DNA of 64,000 bases, taken from assembly GCA_007570785.1 (NCBI GenBank), contig ML660777.1:9819908-9883907 (forward strand). The letters are read 5' to 3'. The position numbers were made by a program, and so were the translations under genes. Positions 47,670-57,237 of the stretch are shown in pieces (the first letter of the stretch is position 1; every line of letters starts with the position of its first letter). This DNA is from Antilocapra americana (taxonomy: Eukaryota; Chordata; Mammalia; Artiodactyla; Antilocapridae). Under the pieces are notes generated by a model that saw only the letters and a program-made list of their open reading frames with translations, was not told where the DNA came from and did no database searches.

Positions 47670-48719
47670 CACAAAAGCTACTCTTAGGGGGGGAATCAGT
47701 TTGTTAGGTAAGAAGTAATCAGGAACTAAAATAGTCATTCAGAATTGCTCAACTGTATGAAATTGAAAGGAGGTTGGGAGACTAGAGGCTTACATGTGTC
47801 ATTGGGTAGCTATAGCTCACCCTCTAGATTGCTGGTGTCCTACCTGGCATCTAAGAGAGGGAGGCAGCATTAGTATACAGCCAAAAATTAGGCAAGGGGG
47901 ACGCCATTAACATAATACGGGGCACAGATTACTTACTCCTATCCCTTCTTTCATTAACATTAGTTTACCTTGGTTTTATAGAATGTGCCTGCTTTCTCAA
48001 TTCATTTCTCTATGTCTCTAAAAATTTTCTCAAACACGTAATCACTGTTTTAGGTGAAAACTCTTGATGTCCAACCATTACTAAGCGAATGAGGCCTAAC
48101 CCCTTTATTCAACAGGCAAGATTCCTCCAGCCATATTCCCATCACCACCCCTGGGAACCCCACTGTGTCATCAGCAGGGCCGGCAGATTGTCTCAGGCAG
48201 GTTCAGATAACAAATGTACTCAGAAGAGGATCCAACAGGGTGTGAAGATCATTGGTAAGTTTTGGGGAACAGATTCAAGCTGAATTCAGAACTAGCTTAC
48301 CAAGGGAGCCGTTAACCTCTGCTGCAGTTAGAAAGCTGGCACCCAGGTTTGGACTCCGAGACCACACGGCCTCAGCCAGGTGCCTTACCTGCAGAGTGAG
48401 GGCCACCAGTCCCGCCTACCATCTCCACCAAAGTAGGTACCGGGTGCTGAGCCTGCAGCTACCACTCCTACCAAAATGCCTCAGTAGCCAGACTTAGCTC
48501 CAGAACTAGCTGAAGCCCCAGGAGTGTGGACTCAGGTCCTTAGTCAAGTTAAGGTATAGCAGTTTTTCAAACCAAGAGGATCAGGTGTACAGGAGTCTGG
48601 GAAATGTGGTTTCCAGCTCCCAGATAGTCACGTGTGGCACAGTCTGCAAAGAGGTTTCACTGGGGCCGCCACCATCTGCCGTCCATGTGACTCATTCCCA
48701 ACACACAGATGCGTCCTCT
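47670..48719. other. Unassigned sequence, GC-richer than average
   Basis: About 1 kb I cannot classify. 48100-48680 is comparatively GC-rich, and a consensus donor, ATTG|GTAAGT, sits near 48254. It may be an unrecognised LTR-like repeat or unique DNA. Confidence 0.4.
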
Positions 48720-48935
48720 CTTCTTTATGCCTTTGCTCTCGCTCTTTTGTCTAGTTGGAATGTGTTTCATATCCTTCTCTGTGTAGCAAGCCCATCAAGG
48801 TCTAGCACACATGTCACCTTGCTTTGTCATGTTTGCCCTGATATCATTTCCCCCTGGCTTCCATTAGAGGTTACCCTCTGTTTTAAAATGTGTCTTAATG
48901 CCATTTTCTTATATCTGTCTTCTATTCGATAGAAT
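48720..48935 (+). repeat. L2 LINE 3' region
   Basis: 'ctttgctctcgctcttttgt', 'cacacatgtcaccttgctt', 'taccctctgttttaaaatgt' and 'attttcttatatctgtcttc' follow the L2 3' region. Confidence 0.65.
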
Positions 48936-49273
48936 TCTTTACAGTCACCAAACTTACTGGCATCTCCAAAGCCCATAAAAACCTAGTTCCTGTCCTCAAG
49001 GACAGAAAGTCCTAATAGGGGAGACACATGAGCACAATGATGGAACGGATAAACCAAAAAGGAGTGAGGTAAAAGGGAGATGAAAGGATCAAGGAAGACT
49101 TTGTTAAAACAAAAAAAATTCTTTTTTTCTTCGTGTTTGTGTCCCTGGTGTCTAAAGTAGTGCTTGGTATATAGTGTCTGTAATAAAGGAGACCGGGTTG
49201 GAAAGGAGTAAAGTGGTTTTTTAAAATGAACTTTTGTCTCTTGTTTAAAGCTCTCTGTCAATACTAATACTTT
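48936..49273. other. Unassigned sequence
   Basis: 'ctagttcctgtcctcaagga' and 'gggagacacatgagcac' resemble an old mammalian repeat that I cannot name. No gene. Confidence 0.45.
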
Positions 49274-49292
49274 AACATTAGTTATTTTTTTA
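49274..49292 (+). repeat. Left 19-bp target-site duplication
   Basis: Exact copy of 49715-49733 (starts aacattagtta, ends in T7 then A). Marks the left edge of a 422-bp retroinsertion. Confidence 0.9.
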
Positions 49293-49714
49293 TTTTTTTT
49301 CCTCTTGATATGTAGCTTTTTTATTATATTGTGTCAAGGGATTGGTTCAACATGTTGATGTGGACAGAAATTACAAAGTTGAAACAGTAAACCCAGCACA
49401 GGTGGTCCTAAAACAGTGATAGGGGAAATTCTCTCATGGAGGGTGGGGTGTGTGTGTTTGTGTATAGAGCTTAAAGCGGTACACCAGGTCATCAAAGAGC
49501 TAAGGATATATCCAGATTCCTTGGTAGTGGCAAATGTTCAAGTGGACATAAAAAGATTAGTGTTAAAACACTGGTAATAAACACTTGTGCTATGTGCTTA
49601 GTTGCTCAGTCATGTCTGACTCTTGCGACCCCATGGACTGTAACCTGCCAGGTTCCTTGGTCCATGGGATTCTCCAGGCAAGAATACTGGAGTGGGCTGC
49701 CATTTCCTTCTCCA
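49293..49714 (-). mobile_element. Retroinserted chimera: Bov-A plus transduced sequence
   Basis: On the minus strand the insert starts at 49714 with a Bov-A monomer, continues through about 290 bp of non-SINE sequence, and ends in an A8 tail (T8 at 49293-49300). A polyadenylation signal AATAAA lies 19-20 nt before the tail (TTTATT at 49320-49325). A perfect 19-bp direct repeat flanks the whole. This fits LINE-mediated insertion of a polyadenylated transcript that began in the SINE and read through into downstream DNA, or of a spliced transcript with a SINE at its 5' end. No open frame is recognised in the non-SINE part. Confidence 0.8.
49589..49714 (-). mobile_element. Bov-A monomer at 5' end of chimera
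   Basis: Covers the A unit from ggagaaggaaatggcagccc (read on minus) to gagcaactaagcacatagca, without the tRNA head. Its start coincides exactly with the right target duplication. Confidence 0.92.
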
Positions 49715-49733
49715 AACATTAGTTATTTTTTTA
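49715..49733 (+). repeat. Right 19-bp target-site duplication
   Basis: Exact copy of 49274-49292. Confidence 0.9.
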
Positions 49734-50077
49734 ATGCCATAGAATAAAGCTAAATTCTCTAGAGCTATGTTTAAACTGTTTCTTTTCTTCCCATAACTCA
49801 TTCCTCTAATAAAATAATATTAATTACATACCTACTGTGTATCAGATCTGGTGCCTGGCATCTTGACCCTGCAGACCCACTGAGCCATGTCCTCTGTTTT
49901 ACAGACTAGATCCTGTGTCTAGTGGGACATACAGTCACTAAACACGTAACTACACAAAAGCAAAGTAGTAGTGTCATGGAAGAAGAGTACAGGTCTCCGT
50001 GAGTGAATAATAGGGAGCTTTTTTCCTTTAACTCCTTTCCTTTTGTCCATCAGCTCCAGCAATCATTTGGTTGCCAG
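49734..50077. other. Unassigned sequence
   Basis: 'catacctactgtgtatcag' with 'ggtgcctggcatc' hints at an old repeat; not assignable. Confidence 0.45.
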
Positions 50078-50305
50078 TATACCTCGTGGCTCAGGCAATA
50101 AAGAATCTGCCTGCAGTGCAGAAGACCCAGGTTCATCCCCCAGGTTGGGAAGATCCCCTGGAGAAGGAAATGGCTACCCACTCCAGTCTTCTTGCCTGGA
50201 GAACTCCATGGACAGGGAAGCCTGGTGGGCTGTAGACCATGGAGCCGCCAACAGTCTGACACGACTGAGTGACTAAGCACATGGGCACACACACACACAT
50301 ATTTC
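50078..50305 (+). mobile_element. Bov-tA SINE with CA-rich tail
   Basis: Head 'cctcgtggctcaggcaataa', complete A unit, then a tail that has become a short CA repeat (50287-50300). Confidence 0.93.
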
Positions 50306-50548
50306 AAGAAGATAAATTCCAATTTCAACACACTGGGAAACATTTCAAAAAATGACTTAAATGAGGTAAAAATGACTATTATCTGTGTGGAAATTTTTGT
50401 TTAGTATTTATTTACAAGCTACCATTAAAGGGAAAATTTCTGAGTTTAAACAGTTATGGCCCTATAGACAAATGCTTTTAAAATTCTCCCTCACCTCTTT
50501 GGTAAAGATGAGTGATTACCCGCCACCTCTTTTTAAATGTGCCCATGG

Positions 50549-50735
50549 ATATTTCCTTGTGGCTCAGCTGGTAAAGAATCCAGCAGTGCCAGAGACTTGG
50601 GTTTGATCCCTGGATTGGGAAGATCCCCTGGAGAAGGGAAAGGCTACCTGCTCCAGTATTCTGGTCTGGAGAATTCCATAACTGTATAGTCCATGGGGTT
50701 GCAAAAAGTTGGACACAACTGAATGACTTTCACTT
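50549..50735 (+). mobile_element. Bov-tA SINE, first of a train
   Basis: Head 'ttccttgtggctcagctgg', A unit with 'aactgtatagtccatgggg', tail gactttcactt, which abuts the next SINE without a gap. Confidence 0.92.
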
Positions 50736-50854
50736 GGGCATCCCTGGTAGCTCAATTGATAAAGAATCCACCTGCAATGCAGGAGACTGTGGTTCCATTC
50801 TTGGGTCGGGAAGATCTGCTGGAGAAGGGATAGGCTACCCACTCCAGTATTCTT
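50736..50854 (+). mobile_element. Composite SINE, leading partial unit
   Basis: tRNA head plus the first third of an A unit, breaking off at ccactccagtattctt and joined directly to a second complete head at 50855. The same junction recurs at 61586 (reversed) and 62807. Confidence 0.9.
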
Positions 50855-51059
50855 GGGCTTCCCTGTGGCTCAGCTGGTAAAGAATCTACCTGCAGTGTAG
50901 GAGACCTGGGTTCGATCCCTGGGTCAGGAAGATCCCCCTGAGAAGGGAAAGGCAACCCACTCCAGTATTCTGGCCCAGAGAATTCCATGGACTGTATAGG
51001 CCTTGGGGTCCCAAAGAGTCGGACACTCTGAGCGACTTTCACTTTCACTTCACTTCACA
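50855..51059 (+). mobile_element. Composite SINE, trailing complete Bov-tA
   Basis: Complete unit ending in ctttcactttcacttcac. It carries an unusual ACTGTATAGGCCTTGGGGTC string at 50991-51010, shared only with the inverted copy at 51223-51415. Confidence 0.93.
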
Positions 51060-51222
51060 TGAATGTTATGTGATGTCACATTGTATCGAGTTCCCAAGCA
51101 TCTGGCTTTGCCTGGCATCAAGGTTGGCCTTGTGCAAAGAGATCTGTGTGGATTTCGTCCCAGCCTCCCAGGACCTTACATAAATGGCAGAGGGGGGTCT
51201 TGCCATGTGTAGCATACACAGA

Positions 51223-51415
51223 CAGTGAAAGTTGCTCAGTGGTGTCCAACTCTTTGTGACCCCAAGGCCTATACAGTCCATGGAATTCTCTAGGCCAGAA
51301 TACCGGAGTGGGTAGCCATTACCTTCTCCAGGGGATCTTCCCAACCCAGGGATCAAACCCAGGTTTCCTGCATTGTAGGGAGACTCTTTACCAGCTGAGC
51401 CACAAGGGAAGCCCG
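51223..51415 (-). mobile_element. Bov-tA SINE, inverted partner
   Basis: Full-length minus-strand copy with a perfect 11-bp target duplication gcatacacaga at 51212-51222 and 51416-51426. It faces 50855-51059 across 163 bp and shares that copy's private variant (51258-51277). Confidence 0.96.
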
Positions 51416-51426
51416 GCATACACAGA

Positions 51427-52984
51427 ACATTAAGTTAAACAACTTAAACCATTTGAATTAACCCAAGAATGGATAATTGATGCTAGAGCATGAATAGATT
51501 CGGAGTAAGTACATTTACATAGGAAAGCGAGAAGGAATTTATTTGTTGTGGGGAATGGAGGCAACATTAGAGAAAGCCCTTGTGGACAGGGCAAGCTGAA
51601 GGGAATTAGTTCATCCTTCTTTGATCACCATGGGAATCTTCCGAAGCCGGCTACACAAAACTGAGGAGAATTTGCAGGTTACAGCTGAAAGCAGTCCTCT
51701 GCCCCAAGACTACCAAACAAATCCCTTTGCCACTGTGATGTTTTTAGGACATTCTACACATTTTAGCACTCTCTGAATGAAGCATTCACGTTGCCATTCA
51801 ACATGTTTAGTTTGGGGTGCATTCTAAGTCAAATTATACAAGAAGCTATTTGTGGCATGCAGCAGCTGCAGAAAGAAGAGGCCGTTTGGCAGGGAGGGGA
51901 GTGTTGATGTTAAACAATTTGAGTAAAGCTAGAAAGTTCAGAATATAGAGTTATCCTTGTTGATGGGCAGCTGTGATTGTATTGACAAGAGGTAGGGGGA
52001 GGCTGCTGAATGAAGAAGTGAATTTTATCCTGTTTCAATATGGAGTGTCCTACTAAAACTAGCTCTCCGGAAATGCTCAGGGGCTTAATTGATAATGAAT
52101 ATAATATATTGTCTGGAGTCTGTGGTTGGTTCCGCTATTTCTGGGTGCAATTGGTACTTCTCCTCAGAAAGCAATTATAATAAAATAATTAAATTCAAGT
52201 CAAGGTGATTGTACATGAACATCAAGGCAAGTATTGAAAAGTGCAGTTATTTTAGGAGCAGCCTCGATAGCCTAAATGTATACTTAATTAAATGCAATTT
52301 GCTAATGAGATTTGATTGTGGCAGCTTCATTTGAACTTGTTTTATCATAGAATGATATGTATGGGCTGCCATTTATATGAGAGATAGGTGTTTCAGATGA
52401 AGTGATAAAAATGGATGGGGCTGAGTCTTCAGAGAACTGATGTGTAACTTGAGAGAGATTTGGGAAAACTATTTGGATTGTAAGAACTTCACTGTTTTAT
52501 TTTCTCTGGTTGAGGAAAACAGTGGTGGCCCATGTGTTCATTACCAAATTCCTATAATGACTTTATTTTTTTTCTTTAGTGAAAAAAGCATACCATGTGC
52601 GCTCACATGCACACACACACTAACCAGTAGACCAAATTATGAAATATCCCTATCTGTCTTGATATTTCCAAGCTTCATATTTTTGGCTGCATATTAAAAA
52701 TATTGTTAGGCACATAAGATTGTTGATCTTAATCCTTCCTGATAATATTATATTTGCTAAGATGTAAAGAATTTCATTTTTTTCTGCTTTCTATTTCAAA
52801 CTGTCATGATGCTGATGCAAAGGAGCTAATAAACATTTTTTTTTTCTACAAAACCAGTGGCCAACTATTACCTAGTAGTAGCATTACTATTTTAATTATC
52901 ATTGATTTTTCTCAGATTCTTTGTGGGCACAGCAGTCACCTCCCTTCCCTTCCAGCTGTCTCCAGTTTTATACTCTTTGAGTAC
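51427..52984. other. Unassigned sequence, repeat-free
   Basis: No gene or repeat recognised. 52045-52330 is dense in TAAT-type homeodomain motifs, including TTAATTAA at 52284-52291. Confidence 0.5.
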
Positions 52985-53220
52985 CACTGAAACTTCAATA
53001 CTTTGGCCACCTGATGCGAAGAGCTGAATCATTTGAAAAGATTTGGGGCAGGAGGAGAAGGGGATGACAGAGGATTAGATGGTTAGATGGCATCACCGAC
53101 TCAATGGACATGGGTTTGGGTGGACTCTGGGAGTTGGTGATGGACAGGGAGGCCTGGTGTGCTGCAGTTTATGGAGTTGCAGAGTCAGACACGACTGAGG
53201 GACTGAACTGACTGAACTGA
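52985..53220 (+). mobile_element. BovB LINE 3' end
   Basis: From 'gaaacttcaatactttggcc' to the repeated ctgaa terminus; a deletion near 53040 removes about 20 bp of the usual sequence. Confidence 0.92.
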
Positions 53221-53391
53221 ATGCCCTCAAGCATGGAAACACTTCCACACTGTCAGTTCAGAAGTCTACATCATGAAATCCTTGCTTTAGAAATATTAGA
53301 ATCTAGAGATACTGAACATTTATCTCTGTACAATAATCAGTGTTTTTATTCTGGCCTCTTGCTGTCATTTGTTGTTCACTTATTTAACTTT

Positions 53392-53599
53392 TGGGCTTCT
53401 CTGCTGGCTCTGATGGTAAAGAATCTGCCTTGTAATGCAGTAGACCCAGGTTCAATCCCTGGGTTTGGAAGATCCGCTGGAGAAGGAAATGTCAACCCAC
53501 TCCAGTATTCTTGCCTAGAGAATTCCATGGAAAGAGGAACCTGGTGGGCTACAATCCATGGGATCATAAAGAGTCAGACTCAACTGAGCAGCTAACATA
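53392..53599 (+). mobile_element. Bov-tA SINE, full length
   Basis: Head 'gggcttctctgctggctctg' to tail gcagctaacata. Target duplication tatttaacttt (53381-53391) and tatttaacattt (53600-53611), with a one-base difference. Confidence 0.95.
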
Positions 53600-53611
53600 T
53601 ATTTAACATTT

Positions 53612-55239
53612 ATCTATGAATTGAAAAATCAGTGGCAATATATGAAAAATTGAGTTTATAGAAAGGTTTTATTCATGTCAAAAGTCTGTGACTGCCTAAC
53701 TTCAAACATTCTGTAGTCTCTAGACTAAGCCTGAATGTCTTTTTATGCCAGGCTGACTTTCCTTTGCTCCTGCTGGGATACCTCTAGCATGATTATAAAA
53801 TCTTTGTAGCACTTATGGTTAATGAGGAGTTGTGGTTTCTCCAAAGAATTCTTCTGCCGTTTATTAAGTGGTTTAGGGCAATGAAATATTTTAAAAAATA
53901 AAACCTAACACAAATCAGATAAATATTATCCGTACTTGGATCAACTTGTACCATTACTGGAAAACCAGATACAGGTGGAGACATTTAACTATAAGTATTG
54001 TTGTCAGTTCGTCAGCAAACCAAAGCAGTCTGTCTTAGTTTGTCTGATTATCATTTTGCATGTGAACCAGCTGGCTTCTTAACAAAAGCAGTTGATCACA
54101 CCAGCTTATTAATTGTAGCCTTCATCTTAACCATATGTGAAGCAATATAAGAAATCACAGGAAATAGAAGAAAAGCTAAACAATTCATAGGATTGTCCCA
54201 TTGCTTGCAAAATAATAAGCTCAAGTAATTCTTTTCTCTAACTCTTCATACTTATTGCTGATTACTTGGGAAGAACTTACGCAGTGATGAATCTGATTTT
54301 GCCTCGTTCGTTTAAAACTAAATAACGTACTTTTTGAATTCATGGACAGTATGGTTTCAAATCGTCTTCTCTCCAAATGGAAAACACTCCTTTGGATTCC
54401 TTTGCTATAAAATTTTACCTTTTGGTTGTAAATTGATGTGGACCTCTTTTTTTCTTAGTCCCAGTTATTCATATGTCATATAGCTTCTCCCTTATTGATT
54501 CAGAAATGCCTTCTCTAACACAGGAGTGCTTCCTTAACCTGGGCTTGGTTGCAGGTACTAGGGAGTTTAGGAATATTTACAAATCATGTTGGAGGTGTGA
54601 GATCAACTTAATTTAAACTGAGGCTCTGAAAGGGCATGGAGATTATGGAGTATGGTCTTTCTTTGGTGGAAGAAGATGAGAGCATTCTTTTGAGATGTGG
54701 CCTTGAAAGGGGGTGTGTTAAACCAGAGCCCTTTCCCCCGAGCTTTTCTGTTGAGAGACAACAGCAGAAATCTTTCCTCTACCAGTATCTCAGTGAGTGG
54801 ACAGCGTCCCCCTGTAGGTGGCAATCTTCAACTTGATTTTGTCAGTTTTCCCCTGGTAGTCCTGATTAGGAAGTATCCTTTGCTCTCAGTTTTTTTCCTA
54901 GGTAGAAAATTCTTCTCAAATGTAGATTCTTTGTAGGTTTTGTATCACCACCAATCAAGCAGGTCTTTAATATGATTCAATTTAAAAAATACAAGAGAGC
55001 CCAAACTATAAAGCACCTTAGCTAATCACATAACTCTCTTATATTTCTAAGATCATCACATTATATGTTGGCTTTTCATTCTACAATGAGGTTTATGTTT
55101 TTCTTCCTTGAAGATTTAGAAGAAAATTTGTGTTGATTTTTCTTTTCAAATTTAAAAATTTATTTCCCTGTTAATTATTTTTATTATAAAAGGATTTAAC
55201 TATATTAAATTTTAATAGCCCAGAAAATATATAATCTCG
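53612..55239. other. Unassigned sequence
   Basis: No gene or repeat recognised; overlapping small frames at 54603-54936 show no domain. Confidence 0.5.
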
Positions 55240-55415
55240 TATTAAACTTTTTATTTTGTGTTGGTCTGTAGCCAGTTAGCAACACTATGATAGTCTCAGG
55301 TGGACAGCAGAGGGACTGACCATACATATATATGTATCCATTCTTCCCCAAACCCCCATCCAGGCTGCCACATAACACTGAGCAAAGTTCACTGTGCTGT
55401 ACAGTAGGTCCTTGT
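55240..55415 (-). mobile_element. Ruminant L1 3' end
   Basis: 'tttattttgtgttggtctgt', 'ctcaggtggacagcagagg', 'ccatccaggctgccacataa' and 'gtacagtaggtccttgtca' match the reverse complement of a ruminant L1 3' UTR. Confidence 0.85.
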
Positions 55416-55860
55416 CAGAAAATACATCTTAATTTCCAAGTAATTGAAAATTACTCTCTAAGATGTGCTAGCCCCTTTATATACATTCAGAAAATATGTT
55501 TCAAATGACTGTATTGGGAAAGGTAAAGTGTTAACTTGACAGTTGAACTAGTTGTTATATCATTCTACTCATGTAATTTCTCTCCTGAAATGAGCTTTTC
55601 TATACCTGATACAGGCTGAGTAAAATGAATTCGATGAATCAGGACACTCAGGTGAATGGATTAGGACTAACAAACCTGTGGCACATAATTGGTCTAAGTA
55701 TAAAAGGCTTATCGTTCGTGAAATTATTCATTCTCTTTCTGCATGTCAGACATAGTTCACTTTGGAGGAAGTTATCCTTCAAGTAAAAGGACAAGTTTTG
55801 AAACAAGAAAGCTGTTAAGGAATGCTGCTTAAGGACTGTTAATGCTTGAATTATAACTTA
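55416..55860. other. Unassigned sequence
   Basis: No gene or repeat recognised. Confidence 0.5.
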
Positions 55861-55873
55861 AAAAATGAATCGG

Positions 55874-56091
55874 CGTTGTTGTTTTAGTCCCTAAGTCATG
55901 TCCGACTCTTTTGTGATCCTGTGAACTATATATAGCCTGCTGGGCCCCTCTGTCCATGGGATTTCCCAGGCAAGAATACTGGAGTGGGTTGCCATTTCCT
56001 TCTCCAGAGGATCTTACCCACCCAGGGATGGAACCCATGTCTCCTGTATTGGCAGGTGGATTCTTTACTTCCGAACCACCAGGGAAGCCCT
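55874..56091 (-). mobile_element. Bov-tA SINE, full length
   Basis: Minus strand, head 'gaaccaccagggaagccc'. Likely target duplication aaaaatgaatcgg (55861-55873) and aaggaatgaatagg (56092-56105), imperfect. Confidence 0.94.
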
Positions 56092-56254
56092 AAGGAATGA
56101 ATAGGAGCTTGCCAAGTGGATAAGTCAGGGATCTGGCATCCCCATGGAAGAATAACAAAAGCATGGAGGGAGAAATGAGTGTGGATGGTAGGTACCCTGC
56201 CCCATCAACCCTCTGCAGTGCAGGCAGCAATATGGGGTATATTAAAATCTGAGC

Positions 56255-56385
56255 ACAAGATGGAGAATCCACTCAGCTGCTGGGTAGCTCTGTGATCAGG
56301 TCACTTATTTTATAAAATAAATGGAGTGGATCAGATGTTCTCTAGGGCTCTTTTCAGCTATAACTTTCTAGTTGCCTGTGACATC
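56255..56385 (+). repeat. MIR-class SINE fragment
   Basis: 'ctgtgatcaggtcacttatt', 'taaaataaatggagtggatc' and 'ttctctagggctcttttcag' follow MIR order. Confidence 0.55.
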
Positions 56386-57195
56386 TCCCTTTTCCAGTTG
56401 GCCCTTGCTGTATCCCTACACATCCGTGTTTCCAGTCTCAGGGCCCATTCCCTTCACAAAGCTCTCCCCTGTCTACCCCGCCTTGTGCCCACCATCTCCG
56501 GACAGCCTCTGGGTTGTCTCATTCCCTGCGTTAGAGAGATGCATCCTCCCATCCCCACAGGCAGGGTTGAACTTTGAATGCCTTGTCAGCAGGGCTCCCT
56601 TTGTGTTTTAGACTTTTGATGGGGGTTTCTTTTTTCAGTAGCCTGCTTTCTGTCTGCCTCGCCTTTCATTTGTTCAACATTTGTCACATGAACGATGTGA
56701 CATGACTAAACGTCACAGTGATAGCAGACATTCTGAAATTGACTGAGCAGATGGTACCAGGGGTTTTAGACTAAATTATTAACTAGGATCCATAGCTGGA
56801 GCCTTTAGCTTCAACACGTGCAGAGAAAAGGGTATTTCCTAGCATTAGAATGAACTGGCCAAGTGGATGCCAGATCAAGTTCCTTCTAAAGAATTGATAC
56901 ATTGTCATCTCTCAAGGTTTCCCTTTCTACTCCCAGCCACTCCCCTAACCAGATATTGATGAGAAGAGAGATTTCCATTTGTCTTGTTTTCAGCGTGCCA
57001 TATGATTCATCATTAAAGATTAATTCAGAAGCAGAAGAAAGAAAAGACTTTTGTACCAGTGAGGTTCTAGAATATTGTTGATTTTTAATGCATTTTTGTG
57101 AAATAACATGATTCATGGGATAGTTAAATAACTCGTCATGACCATCTGCCATCAGACACATACCAGTATTTTCATTCCAGGCCAGCATCTCTACA

Positions 57196-57196
<1 letters not shown>
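56386..57196. other. Unassigned sequence
   Basis: 56386-56600 is CT-rich and faintly L2-like; not called. No gene. Confidence 0.45.

Positions 57197-57235
<39 letters not shown>
57197..57235 (+). repeat. (TG)n microsatellite, 39 bp
   Basis: 19.5 uninterrupted TG units. Length and purity suggest it is polymorphic. Confidence 0.98.

Positions 57236-57237
<2 letters not shown>

Noticed and set aside
48100..48700. Retroviral or LTR sequence
   Set aside because: GC-rich and structured in feel, but no LTR ends, primer site or gag/pol residues could be read, so it is left unassigned.
50883..50950. A tRNA gene (tRNA-like head of the SINE)
   Set aside because: The SINE head descends from a tRNA, but it is fused to the A unit, recurs in every Bov-tA, and is not a functional tRNA gene.
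50549..51059. CRISPR-like or satellite array
   Set aside because: The repeated units are adjacent SINE insertions with no regular spacers; ruminant nuclear DNA has no CRISPR arrays.
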